From positions 1 through 52,311 of the forward strand of contig CAJUFP010000023.1 in NCBI GenBank assembly GCA_910585645.1: DNA of 52,311 nucleotides, read 5' to 3'. Shown here one piece after another: positions 8,525 through 16,393 of this stretch (the first letter of the stretch is position 1; each line of letters starts with the position of its first letter). Both the position numbers and the translations under genes were made by a program. The notes under the pieces were generated by a model. The model did not search any database. It saw only the letters and a program-made list of their open reading frames with translations, and had not been told where the DNA came from. This stretch comes from an uncultured Hungatella sp. (GTDB lineage: Bacteria; Bacillota; Clostridia; Lachnospirales; Lachnospiraceae).

Positions 8525-9394
8525 ATGAAAGATTTGCTGATGCAGGCGGAGAGCGTTTCCTTTCGCTGGATAAACTGCCAGTGTTTTGAGATAAAGCTTC
8601 CCAACGGAAAAACCATTGTCACAGATCCCTGTTATGATTATAAAAAGAACCCGGACGCACCCCTGGCAGATTTGTTCAGACTTGAGGGATTCAAAACAGA
8701 GGATTTGGAGGGGTGTGATTACGTGATTCTGAATCACACCCACGGAGACCATATCGCCAATCTGGGCCAGGTAATTGAGCGGTTTTCGCCCAAGGTCATC
8801 TGCCACAGCGGGGTGGCCGGGGAAATTGCGCAGGTGTATCAGGATATGGAACTGACAAGCATTTATCCGGTTGATTATGACGGCGCCTATTATTTTGACG
8901 GCTTTAAGATGGAAACATTTCATGGGGAACACAAGCCACAGCGGTTTACCTGGAGACGCACCATGGCAGAGGGAGATATTATTTCCCAGGATTCCAGGCT
9001 GACCCGGCTTCACGCCCTGGGCGGCCTGTTCAACATGAATTACCTTTTGACTTTGGACAATGGGTTCCGCATCGCTTTTGTAGGCGGCGCCAGCGACGGC
9101 ATGGAGGAACGTCTTAGAACACTGCGGCCCAATATCGCCCTGCGCAACAAGATTTCCAATGATATGGATGTGGAGCAGGTGGCAGAGGACTGGCTGGAAT
9201 TTATGGAGCAGAGCTGCGCCCAGTTTGTGGTGCCTATGCATTTTGAGGTGTGGGAGAACCAGAATCCCGGATTTTCTGAGAAGACCTTTAAGCTGGCCAA
9301 TGAGATGGCGGTAAAGGGCAGTCTTGCCTGCCGGATTTTGTCGCCAAAAAGGACGAAATGGTATAGGGTGAATATGAACATTGAGTGTCGATGA
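8525..9394 (+). CDS. Metallo-beta-lactamase-fold hydrolase
   Basis: The 289-residue protein has the MBL zinc signature HTHGDH (about residue 76). Further likely metal ligands are H in CHSG (about 100), H in FHGEHKP (about 137-141), D in GGASDG and a C-terminal MHFE. The fold resembles the UlaG/lactonase-like branch that opens lactones or phospholactones, which would suit a sugar-acid pathway; this is inference. It starts 16 bases after the permease gene with AAGGAATGA upstream and is followed 82 bases later by the enolase-superfamily gene, so the three form one operon. Confidence 0.8.
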   Translation: MKDLLMQAESVSFRWINCQCFEIKLPNGKTIVTDPCYDYKKNPDAPLADLFRLEGFKTEDLEGCDYVILNHTHGDHIANLGQVIERFSPKVICHSGVAGEIAQVYQDMELTSIYPVDYDGAYYFDGFKMETFHGEHKPQRFTWRRTMAEGDIISQDSRLTRLHALGGLFNMNYLLTLDNGFRIAFVGGASDGMEERLRTLRPNIALRNKISNDMDVEQVAEDWLEFMEQSCAQFVVPMHFEVWENQNPGFSEKTFKLANEMAVKGSLACRILSPKRTKWYRVNMNIECR

Positions 9395-9476
9395 GAGTGG
9401 GATGGATTATGCATCAAGCAGCGGGGAATTGAATCCGAAGAGAATAAAAACAGCAGCAAAATAGGAGGAGACGTTT

Positions 9477-10625
9477 ATGAAGATTACGGATGTGAAGTTG
9501 ATTTACGCAAAGCATTATCTGTTTGTACATATTTATACTGACGAAGGAATCGTGGGCCTTGGAGAAGCTGGAAACTGGGGATATCTGGACGCGACGGCGG
9601 CGGCTGTCCGGAAATTTTCTTCTTATCTGATTGGACGTGACCCTTTCCGCATTGAGGATATTAATCAGAACTTTTACCGTTCCGTGTATTTCAGAGGTTC
9701 GGTTATTATGAGCGCCATTTCTGCCATTGACATTGCTCTTTGGGATATTAAGGGAAAGGCTTTGGGGGTTCCGGTGTACGAACTTTTGGGAGGAAAGACC
9801 AGGGAGAAAATACGGGTGTACGCTTCTGTCATGACTAAAACAGACAATTTGGAGGAATTGGCAGAGGGTTATGGGAAGCTGAAGGAGCAGGGATTTACGG
9901 CAGCCAAGATTTTTGTCAACGGCCCTGTGAAATCCGGAAATGACGGGCGCGACGAATTTTTCTGCGGACGTGTGGAGGAAGAGCTGGAGAAGGTGAGGGT
10001 CTGCCGGGAGGCCGTGGGCTATGATTTTGATTTCATCCTGGAGGCTCACCGGGGCATGAGCGTACCGGAGGCAGTGGCCTTTGGACGGGGGGTTGAGAAA
10101 TACCGCCCCATGGTATTTGAAGATCCTATTACGCCGGATAACCTTGATTCTATGGCTGAGGTGGCTGGCAAGGTCCATGTGCCCATTGCCACAGGGGAAC
10201 GTTTTACCAACTTAAAGGAGTTTGAGATGGTTATGTCACGTCATGCCTGTCAGTATGTGCGGCCGGATGTATGCGCGGTAGGCGGCATTACCACCAGCAA
10301 GAAGATTTGCGCCCTTGCGGAGGCCAATGACGTGCTGGTGATTCCCCACAATCCTTTGGGGCCGGTATCCACTGCGGCCTGCCTGCAGATCTGCGCTTCC
10401 ATTCCCAATCTGGGAATACAGGAACTGCCGGGATTCTGCCTTAACGGGGCGGAGGACAGGATGGTAAAAGAGCCGCTGCGGTTTGAGAATGGATGCATGG
10501 TGATTCCTGAGGGGCCGGGAATCGGCGTGGAACTGGCGGAGGATGCCCAAGAACTGTACCCGGCAGCGGAGCGGGGGAGCAATGAGGCCAAAAGAGGATT
10601 TGACGGGGCGGTAAAGGATTGGTAA
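9477..10625 (+). CDS. Mandelate racemase / muconate lactonizing enzyme family protein (probable acid-sugar dehydratase)
   Basis: Complete enolase-superfamily enzyme (382 residues). The N-terminal capping domain ends near residue 120 (ALWDIKGKALGVPVYELLGG). The barrel shows the mandelate-racemase subgroup pattern: LEAHRG (about 189-194; an acidic ligand and the His that acts as acid in DgoD-like dehydratases), FEDP (second ligand), ATGERF (third ligand), RPDVCAVGGIT (Asp of the His-Asp dyad) and IPHNPLGPVSTAA (catalytic His). Members dehydrate galactonate, mannonate and similar acids; the exact substrate cannot be assigned. The first metal ligand looks like Glu rather than the usual Asp. AGGAGGAG precedes the ATG. 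It is the third gene of the AraC-controlled cassette. Confidence 0.88.
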   Translation: MKITDVKLIYAKHYLFVHIYTDEGIVGLGEAGNWGYLDATAAAVRKFSSYLIGRDPFRIEDINQNFYRSVYFRGSVIMSAISAIDIALWDIKGKALGVPVYELLGGKTREKIRVYASVMTKTDNLEELAEGYGKLKEQGFTAAKIFVNGPVKSGNDGRDEFFCGRVEEELEKVRVCREAVGYDFDFILEAHRGMSVPEAVAFGRGVEKYRPMVFEDPITPDNLDSMAEVAGKVHVPIATGERFTNLKEFEMVMSRHACQYVRPDVCAVGGITTSKKICALAEANDVLVIPHNPLGPVSTAACLQICASIPNLGIQELPGFCLNGAEDRMVKEPLRFENGCMVIPEGPGIGVELAEDAQELYPAAERGSNEAKRGFDGAVKDW

Positions 10626-10650
10626 AGAAGAGAGCCGCCAGGGCAAAATC

Positions 10651-10674
10651 GTGAAGGGAAAACGCTCCCTTCAC
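10651..10674. terminator. Hairpin between convergent genes
   Basis: GTGAAGGGA (10651-10659) and TCCCTTCAC (10666-10674) form a perfect 9-bp stem with a 6-base loop. It lies between the enolase gene and the convergent clpP paralogue and touches the clpP stop codon. The T-run is weak on both sides, so it may work as a modest terminator. Confidence 0.5.
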
Positions 10675-11261
10675 CGCCCTTCAATAACCCCATCAATCAA
10701 CCCAAACTCCACCGCCTCCCTGGCCGACAGATAATGATCCCTCTCCGTAGCCACCCGGATCTCCTCCACGGACCGCCCCGTATTCTCCGCCAAGATCCGG
10801 TTCAACCTGTCTTTGCTGTGCTGTATATGGTCAGACATGATCTTGATATCCGTCGCCTGCCCTGTAACGCCGTTTCCGTGGATCGCAGGCTGATGTATCA
10901 TAATCTGCGCGTTGGGGAGAGCCATGCGCTTCCCCTTTGTCCCTCCCCCAAGGAGAAACGCCCCAAAGCTTGCGGCCATGCCCAGGCAGATAGTGGAGAC
11001 ATCACACCTGATATACTTCATGGTATCGTAAATAGCCAGCCCTGCGGATATGGAACCGCCAGGGCTGTTGATGTAAAACTGAATATCTTTTTTACAGTCC
11101 TGAGATTCCAGAAAAAGCATCTGGGCAATAATCAGCCGGGCCGAATCGTCGCTGACCTCCTCACCTAAAAACACAATCCTGTCGGAAAGAAGCCGTGAGA
11201 AAATATCATAGCTTCTCTCCCCTCTGCCTGTCTGCTCCACCACATAAGGTATAAAACTCAT
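10671..11261 (-). CDS. clpP: ClpP-family serine protease (paralogue)
   Basis: This 196-residue protein has the ClpP layout and catalytic triad: Ser in GMAASFGAFLL (about residue 96), His in IMIHQP (about 121) and Asp in TERDHYLSAREAVEFGLID (about 171). The N-terminus (MSFIPYVVEQTGRGERSYDIFSRLL) is the usual axial-loop sequence. Compared with canonical ClpP the nucleophile segment has F where Met is normal and the His segment is followed by AIHGNGVTG rather than LGG.QG. No clpX lies next to it. Its ATG overlaps the stop of the upstream AraC-type gene (ATGA), so the two are translationally coupled. This suggests a specialised second ClpP rather than the housekeeping copy. Confidence 0.88.
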   Translation of the reverse strand: MSFIPYVVEQTGRGERSYDIFSRLLSDRIVFLGEEVSDDSARLIIAQMLFLESQDCKKDIQFYINSPGGSISAGLAIYDTMKYIRCDVSTICLGMAASFGAFLLGGGTKGKRMALPNAQIMIHQPAIHGNGVTGQATDIKIMSDHIQHSKDRLNRILAENTGRSVEEIRVATERDHYLSAREAVEFGLIDGVIEGR

Positions 11262-11689
11262 GCCGCCATCCGCCTCCCTGCAAACTCAAAAGAACGCACC
11301 ACATAAAAACCGCCAAAGCGCCTCCTGCCCCCAGCCATCCGGATTCTGCTCTGCCTTGGCATAAACACTCCCGCCTGTCTGTACTCCCGGGGCGTACACC
11401 CGTGGGTCAGACGAAAGGCCTGGGTAAATGCCTGCTGGGAACCGTATCCCGCCTCAAAGGCGATCTGGGCAATGGGCTGCCTGGTCTCTGCCAGCTTCCT
11501 GGCCGCCTCATCCAGCCGCCGCCCCTGAATATACTTGTGAAGCGTAACGCCTGTACTCTCCCGGAATTTCCTGGCCACATAAAACCTGGAATACTGAAAT
11601 TCCGCCGCAATCTCCTCCAGGGTCAAAGCCTTGTCCAGATTGTCCTCAATGTATAAAAGCACTTTCTTTGTTATCCACATCTCTTCCAT
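11258..11689 (-). CDS. Short AraC-type DNA-binding protein
   Basis: I place the start at the ATG at 11689 (MEEMWITKKVLLY; AGGAAAGGG upstream), giving about 143 residues. It consists almost only of the two helix-turn-helix motifs: LTLEEIAAEFQYSRFYVARKFRESTGVTLHKYIQGRRLDEA and IAQIAFEAGYGSQQAFTQAFRLTHGCTPREYR. A basic tail rich in R and G follows. It has no sensor domain and so resembles Rob/SoxS/MarA-style regulators. Its stop overlaps the start of the clpP paralogue by four bases, which makes a regulator-protease operon. Confidence 0.85.
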   Translation of the reverse strand: MEEMWITKKVLLYIEDNLDKALTLEEIAAEFQYSRFYVARKFRESTGVTLHKYIQGRRLDEAARKLAETRQPIAQIAFEAGYGSQQAFTQAFRLTHGCTPREYRQAGVFMPRQSRIRMAGGRRRFGGFYVVRSFEFAGRRMAA

Positions 11690-11752
11690 ATACTGCTGCC
11701 CTTTCCTGTCTTTCGCCTGTTGTGATGTGGGGCTCTTCCCACTTATCGGGGT

Positions 11753-11830
11753 TCCCATGGCATCATGCCTCCCGTGACATCAGGCTTCCCTTGATATCAG
11801 GCCTCCCATAGCATCGGGCTTCCCATGCCC
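11753..11830 (+). repeat. 17-bp tandem repeat, about 4.5 units
   Basis: Units begin at 11753, 11770, 11787, 11804 and 11821, each of the form TCCC(a/g/t)(t/a)(g)...ATC(a/g)(t/g)G(c/g)C. The copies differ at several positions, so the array is old. It lies just upstream of the short AraC-type gene, where it could act in regulation or simply be decayed intergenic DNA. Confidence 0.65.
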
Positions 11831-11944
11831 CTTCCCCCACACCGCCGGACCACAGGCAAAAGATACGTTATGTTTCTCTATTATACTCTCTTCCTCCTTC
11901 TCTGTCTTAATAAAAATTGCCCTCTTTCATGCTTCAATAGCCGC

Positions 11945-12433
11945 CTAGTGCTCCATCCGGACAGAGATTAGAGTTGTGGGCTGTCTGGTGCATGCCAGTG
12001 CTAGAGCGTGTCTGAAAATTCATTCCCGCCATCTGTACGCCCCACTTTGCGGTATATTTGGTCCTCATTCAGTCAACGTAGCCCACTACGCCTCCCTCAT
12101 TCGGGCCAAATCTCCCACAAACTGTGACACACATCTGTCAGAAAGCAATTTTCAGACACGCTCTAGTATGACCCGCACTAATTAGCCATATGTTTCACGC
12201 AGGATAAATTTTCAGCCTGCAAGGCGGAAGAGGGAGGCGATGCGGTGGCATCGTTGACCGATGACAACGAAGCAGATGGAAATTTAGACAAGTGAAACAT
12301 GTGGCTAATTAGTGTGGGTCATACTAGGCAAAATTTCGACGGCAATGTGGACCCATCGACTAGAAATTTTAACGACGCAATGGTGCGCGACAGGCAGTCC
12401 ACAACTCTAATTTCTGCCCGGATGGAGTACCAG
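11945..12433. repeat. Nested cluster of palindromic MITE-like elements
   Basis: Three inverted-repeat modules are packed together. The outer arms are 11951-11979 and 12399-12427 (29 bp, two differences; similarity extends to about 11945 and 12433). Module 1 has 20-bp perfect arms at 12001-12020 and 12147-12166. Module 2 has 36-bp arms at 12163-12198 and 12292-12327 with two differences. The tetranucleotide CTAG marks the joints: 11945, 12001, 12163 and 12324. The cores of modules 1 and 2 are related when module 1 is read on the minus strand (both contain GAGGGAGGCG followed by CGTTGAC). No protein is encoded. This looks like successive insertion of non-autonomous elements, or a folded repeat RNA. 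Confidence 0.75.
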
Positions 12434-12480
12434 GAATGAACCGTCAATCCCGCCGCTCATTGTAATGATCCGGTCGTCCA
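12434..12480. other. Short spacer before the MFS remnant
   Basis: Nothing recognisable lies between the palindromic cluster and the tail of the MFS gene. Confidence 0.4.
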
Positions 12481-13779
12481 CTAAACCTCACCTACCCCTG
12501 TCTCTTTCGATCCTTCGTGTGAAGTTCCTCCCAGCCCTCTGAAAAAGCCCGCGGACAGAACGCCTGCCATCCACACGATCACCCCTGTGGGAATCAGCAC
12601 AACATATACCGCGTCCCGGAACCGGTCAAACAAAACCCCTTACACCATCTGCCCCAACGGCTGTGTACACATGGTTATGGCGGATGTGTAGGCCATAATC
12701 TTTCCGATGAGATGATCCGGCGTACACTGCTGGATCACGGACACCGCAAAAATGGAGAAAATGCTTATGGCAGCCTGCATTCCCCCAAATGCCGCAACCA
12801 TCACACTGTACTTCACCGTGGTATCGGCTTCAAGAAGAAATACCACCCCGGCAGGGATGATACACGCCCCGATGGCTGCAAGCACGCGGGAAAGCTTTCC
12901 CATCTGCAGCTTCCCTGTAAGCAGTCCGGCCCCTATGCTTCCCAGTATGGTGGCAACTGCCAGCGCGCTCTCCGCCCCACCGTAATAGGCCGCTTCCAGC
13001 CCAAGGACCGTCCGCACCAGAAAGGGAAGCCCTACCACCGTGACCCCCATGACAAAGAACCGGGACATGGCAGTTAAAAGCAGCATTTTCATGATATCTG
13101 TCCGCTCCCTTACCATAAAACGGATGCTGGCGCAGAAATCATATTTTATGACAGACAGAATATTTCCCTGCTTTTGGCCCATTTCCTGTGGCTCACCCAC
13201 AGGCCCAAGTTTTATAAAGCATTCAAACAGGGCCGTGATAAAAAAGCAGACAACGCTTGCGTACATCACAGGCTTTGGCCCAATGACCCCATACAGAACG
13301 CCGCCTGCCATGGGGGCGATCAGGTACGATATGGAGGCTGTCTGGTTCACAACCGCGTTGCCTTTGATCATATTGTCCCCTGTCAGCATCTGCGGTATAC
13401 AGGCCTGCACCGTGGGGGTCTCAAATGCCCCCAGAACGGAAAGGATCACAAGAAGGACGCTGATCACCCCAAGGGCATTGTCTTCCCTCAGAAAGACTGC
13501 TGCCCACAGAACGCTTATGCCGGTGAGCCCGTCCAGAGCTACCATGATATTCCTCCGGTTTGCCCGGTCAGCCAGAATGCCTCCAAAGGGGGACAGGAGA
13601 ATGGTGGGGATCACTGCCATTGACAGGATTCCGGCAAACACAGCGGCTGAGCCTGTCACCTCCAGCACATACATGGACAGGGCCAGCCTTAAGATGTAAT
13701 TGCCGAACAAAGAGCAGACCTGGCCAAGTATGAGCAGTGAAAAATTTTTTGTGAACAGTTTTTCTTTCTTTTCTTTCAT
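12481..13779 (-). pseudogene. MFS transporter with in-frame premature stop
   Basis: This is a major-facilitator drug-efflux-like protein (MFS_3/MdtG-style). It begins KEKLFTKNFSLLILGQVCSLFGNYILRLALSMYVL and has the loop motif GGILADRANRRNIMV (about residue 62). After 379 codons a TAA (12640-12642) follows GQMV. The same frame then continues for a further ~52 codons as GVLFDRF, a membrane helix (VYVVLIPTGVIVWMAGVLSAGFF) and a hydrophilic tail, to a TAG at 12481-12483. Relatives normally read through this point, so a single nonsense change has removed the last helix. The gene starts three bases after the tetR stop and is presumably controlled by it. The truncated protein may be inactive. Confidence 0.8.
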
Positions 13780-13782
13780 ATG

Positions 13783-14493
13783 TTAATCTCTCCTGTCAGG
13801 GGTGGAGTGGTTTTTGGGGGACCTTTTGGGGTGTTCCTGTAAATCTCCGGGTTCTCCTGTATAGGTTCCCAGTATGGCCTCTGTCCTCTCATACATCTCC
13901 GGTTCTATGATCGGCAGCCCCATTGTGGAAAGGACCTGGGCAATAAAATGGCATTTATGCAGGATTTCATGGGTATTGGCCGGAAATACGGAGGGCATCA
14001 GCCAGAAATTGACCAGAGGCAGAAGCTCTGCAAGCTCCTTTGGGTATTCGGTGTGAATGGAGCCGTCGCGCATGCCCTCCTCAATCAGTTCCAGCCACAG
14101 AGGAGTCAGCACCCGCCTGTTTGCCTCAACCGCGCTGGCCAGAATCCGCGGGTCTTTCAGGATGGAGACTGCCTGGGTGTTGATGACTTCCCTCTCTTTG
14201 TCAGAACTGTCCGCGGCAAACACCTGCCGGATCTTCTCAAACCCGGTTAGATCGGTCCGCTTCCTGACTTCCTCAAATGGGTTGTTCTGAAAAAACATCT
14301 GGTCCCCCAATGCCTGCATGATCTCTTCTTTTGTCCTGAAAAAGCGGTAAAACATCCCCTTGGCCCCGCCTGCCAGCTTCATGATGTCGTCAACGGAAGT
14401 TTCCTCATAGCCTTTGGACAGAAACAGTTCCTTCGCCGCATTTAAAATCTCCTGCTTCCATTGGTCCGGCGGTTTTTTAACGGGTCTTGCCAT
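13783..14493 (-). CDS. TetR-family repressor
   Basis: The protein has 236 residues. The N-terminal HTH reads ILNAAKELFLSKGYEETSVDDIMKLAGGAKGMFYRFFRTKEEIMQAL (about 15-61), classic TetR; the remainder is the helical ligand-binding domain, with a basic tail. AAGGAGG precedes the ATG. It lies immediately upstream of the MFS efflux gene in the same operon, the standard drug-responsive arrangement. A near-consensus promoter with a palindromic operator lies upstream, so autoregulation is likely. Confidence 0.88.
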   Translation of the reverse strand: MARPVKKPPDQWKQEILNAAKELFLSKGYEETSVDDIMKLAGGAKGMFYRFFRTKEEIMQALGDQMFFQNNPFEEVRKRTDLTGFEKIRQVFAADSSDKEREVINTQAVSILKDPRILASAVEANRRVLTPLWLELIEEGMRDGSIHTEYPKELAELLPLVNFWLMPSVFPANTHEILHKCHFIAQVLSTMGLPIIEPEMYERTEAILGTYTGEPGDLQEHPKRSPKNHSTPDRRD

Positions 14494-14520
14494 GGTCTGA
14501 TACCTCCTTGAAATAATTAT

Positions 14521-14569
14521 TGACTGTTGGTCATTAATTATTATATAGGAATGGGGTAGGGGTTGTCAA
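14521..14569 (-). promoter_or_regulatory. tetR-MFS promoter and operator
   Basis: Read on the minus strand, TTGACA (14564-14569) and TATAAT (14540-14545) are separated by 18 bases. The palindrome TGACTGTTGGTCA (14521-14533) sits at the expected transcription start, where a bound TetR dimer would block initiation. Confidence 0.7.
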
Positions 14570-14610
14570 TAGGTTTTCAAAAAGAAAAAACGGCGACTTT
14601 GATTGTATGA

Positions 14611-14700
14611 ACAGTACCGCAAATATACGGCATTATCAAGCGCAACGTGGACGCTATCTTAAACCCCACCTGGAACAGGGAGAAAGAGCAGGAGCGTTAA
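14611..14700 (+). pseudogene. 3' fragment of a mobile-element gene
   Basis: Twenty-nine codons ending in a TAA at 14698 read YGIIKRNVDAILNPTWNREKEQER in their conserved-looking part, with a stop directly upstream. The style (basic, with a charged end) resembles the C-terminus of a conjugation protein and it borders the element remnant to the right. I cannot name the parent gene. Confidence 0.3.
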
Positions 14701-14744
14701 GCACAAAAGTTTAACAAATTAAAATTAAAAAATGGTATGTCGAA

Positions 14745-14788
14745 TTGACTTTCATACGGTCTTTAGATTATAATATCCGTATGAAAGT
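14745..14788 (+). promoter_or_regulatory. AbiE promoter with flanking inverted repeat
   Basis: TTGACT (14745-14750) and TATAAT (14769-14774) are 18 bases apart. A perfect 12-bp inverted repeat, ACTTTCATACGG (14748-14759) and CCGTATGAAAGT (14777-14788), overlaps the -35 and the start point. AbiEi antitoxins are known to repress their own promoter through inverted repeats, and this geometry fits. Confidence 0.75.
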
Positions 14789-15390
14789 TGGTGAATGTCT
14801 TGAAAAGGCAAATCATTGAAAAAATGCTTGCGGAAAATCATGGTATTTTGAAAACTGCTGATGTGGTAGCTGCGGGTATTACAAAAGATTATTTTTATGA
14901 ATATGTGAAAAGTGCGGGGCTTGAAAAGGCGGCGCATGGCATTTATATTTCCCCTGCCGCATGGCCGGACGAAATGTATCTGCTGCAAGCCCAAATCCCG
15001 AGAGTGGTGTATTCCCATGAAACAGCCCTGTATCTGCACGATCTCGCGGAGAAAGAGCCTGTGCCGCTTACGGTAACGGTGGCTGCGAAATATAACAATC
15101 CTGCGCTTACGGAAAAGGGCGTTCATGTCGTCTATGTCAAAAAGGAATGGCACGAAATGGGCGTATGTGAAAGAGCCTCGCCGGGTGGACACAAGCTGAT
15201 TGTTTATGATATGGAGCGTACCATTTGCGATATTATCCGCAAGCGGTCGGAAATGGATATTGCTGCTTTTAACTATGCGCTCAAAGAGTATATGAAGCGC
15301 AAGGACAAAAACCTGTCCCGCCTCATGGCGTATGCGTCAAAAATGCAGTTGGAAAAAAAAATCAGAGAAACAATGGGGGTGCTGTTCTAA
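14788..15390 (+). CDS. abiEi: AbiEi-family type IV antitoxin
   Basis: This antitoxin of about 200 residues has an N-terminal winged helix (IIEKMLAENHGILKTADVVAAGITKDYFYEYVKSAGLEKAAHGIYISPAAWPDEMYLLQ) and the C-terminal AbiEi domain (SHETALYLHDLAEKEPVPLTVTVAAKYNNP ... YDMERTICDIIRKRSEMDIAAFNYALKEY). It neutralises the AbiEii nucleotidyltransferase and represses the operon. The exact start is uncertain: TTG 14788, GTG 14791 or TTG 14800, all close to the predicted transcription start and without a good ribosome binding site. The stop overlaps the toxin ATG (TAATGA). The pair is carried on integrative element remains. Confidence 0.88.
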   Translation: MVNVLKRQIIEKMLAENHGILKTADVVAAGITKDYFYEYVKSAGLEKAAHGIYISPAAWPDEMYLLQAQIPRVVYSHETALYLHDLAEKEPVPLTVTVAAKYNNPALTEKGVHVVYVKKEWHEMGVCERASPGGHKLIVYDMERTICDIIRKRSEMDIAAFNYALKEYMKRKDKNLSRLMAYASKMQLEKKIRETMGVLF

Positions 15391-16229
15391 TGATAAAGAC
15401 TTCAAGACAGTTAAAAGATTTAATCCGTAACAGGGCAAAGGGCGACAGCGGGAAATCGCAACTGCTTATCCGCAACTATGCGATGGAGCGTTTTTTGGAG
15501 CGCGTCGCCCTGTCCCGGTATAAGGACAATTTCATCTTAAAGGGCGGTATGCTCGTTTCCGCTATGGTGGGGCTTGATAACCGGGCGACAATGGATATTG
15601 ATACCACTGTCCGAAATCTGCCCCTTGATACGGAAACAGCAGAAAAGATTGTGACGGAGATCGCCGCCGTATCGGTAGACGACAATATCCGTTTTGAAAT
15701 CAAAGACGTTTCAAGCATTATGGACGAAGCGGAATACGGCGGGGTGCGCCTTACCCTCGACGCTTTCCTTGACACAATGCGTATCCCCCTGAAGATCGAC
15801 ATATCGACAGGGGACGTGATAACGCCCGCCGAAATCGCCTACCGCTATAAGCTGATGTTTGAGCAGAGGTATATTTTCATTTGGGCGTACACCCTTGAAA
15901 CAGTGCTTGCGGAAAAAATCGAAACGGTACTTACGAGGGCAACGCTGAATACCCGGCTGCGGGATTTTTACGATTTACATATCCTGCAAAATGTGGATAT
16001 GCCGATTAACCGAAAAATCCTTGCCGATGCGCTTACCGCCACTTGCCGCAAACGGGAGCGTGAAAACGTGCTGCCGGAGTACCGCCGTATTCTGGAAGAA
16101 ATCGAAACAACCCCCGCCATGCAGGAGTTTTGGCAAAGCTACCAAAAGAAAAACAGTTATGCAGCGGGTATCACATGGGAAACTGTCATGCAATCTGCCC
16201 GCGCTCTCTGCGATAGCTGCATGATGTAA
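15390..16229 (+). CDS. abiEii: AbiEii/AbiGii-family nucleotidyltransferase toxin
   Basis: The protein has 279 residues. The nucleotidyltransferase core is intact: LKGGMLVSAM (about 51-60), ATMDIDT (DxD metal motif, about 67-73) and a later acidic strand LKIDISTGD (about 131). A further conserved block reads WAYTLETVLAEKIETVLTRATLNTRLRDFYDLH. AbiEii toxins transfer nucleotides to RNA targets such as tRNA and cause abortive infection or plasmid stabilisation. The start overlaps the antitoxin stop. The coding sequence ends three bases before the left arm of a 36-bp inverted repeat that encloses element debris. Confidence 0.88.
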   Translation: MIKTSRQLKDLIRNRAKGDSGKSQLLIRNYAMERFLERVALSRYKDNFILKGGMLVSAMVGLDNRATMDIDTTVRNLPLDTETAEKIVTEIAAVSVDDNIRFEIKDVSSIMDEAEYGGVRLTLDAFLDTMRIPLKIDISTGDVITPAEIAYRYKLMFEQRYIFIWAYTLETVLAEKIETVLTRATLNTRLRDFYDLHILQNVDMPINRKILADALTATCRKRERENVLPEYRRILEEIETTPAMQEFWQSYQKKNSYAAGITWETVMQSARALCDSCMM

Positions 16230-16269
16230 AGCAAGGGTGCGGCGTGGACATTTAGGGGCAAAAAAAGAA

Positions 16270-16391
16270 CAGGGGCGCGGAAAGCCAGTGATGGCCTCCG
16301 CGTCGCGGATAGTTGCGATCACCGCGCCCCGGCTGTCCTCTTTGTAGATACAGATAATGTTTTCTTCCGGGATAGTAAAAATGCTGTTCAT
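16270..16391 (-). pseudogene. Truncated transposon-transfer-assisting-type protein
   Basis: The ATG at 16391 has GGAGG upstream and begins MNSIFTIPEENIICIYK, matching the N-terminus of a small protein family found in conjugative elements. After about 35 codons (ATIRDAEAIT) the sequence changes character and runs into the inverted-repeat arm, so only the N-terminal third remains. Confidence 0.5.
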
Positions 16392-16393
16392 GC

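Noticed and set aside
14788..16229. AbiE pair as part of a larger intact conjugative element
   Set aside because: No integrase, relaxase or type IV secretion genes remain in the window; only fragments flank the pair.
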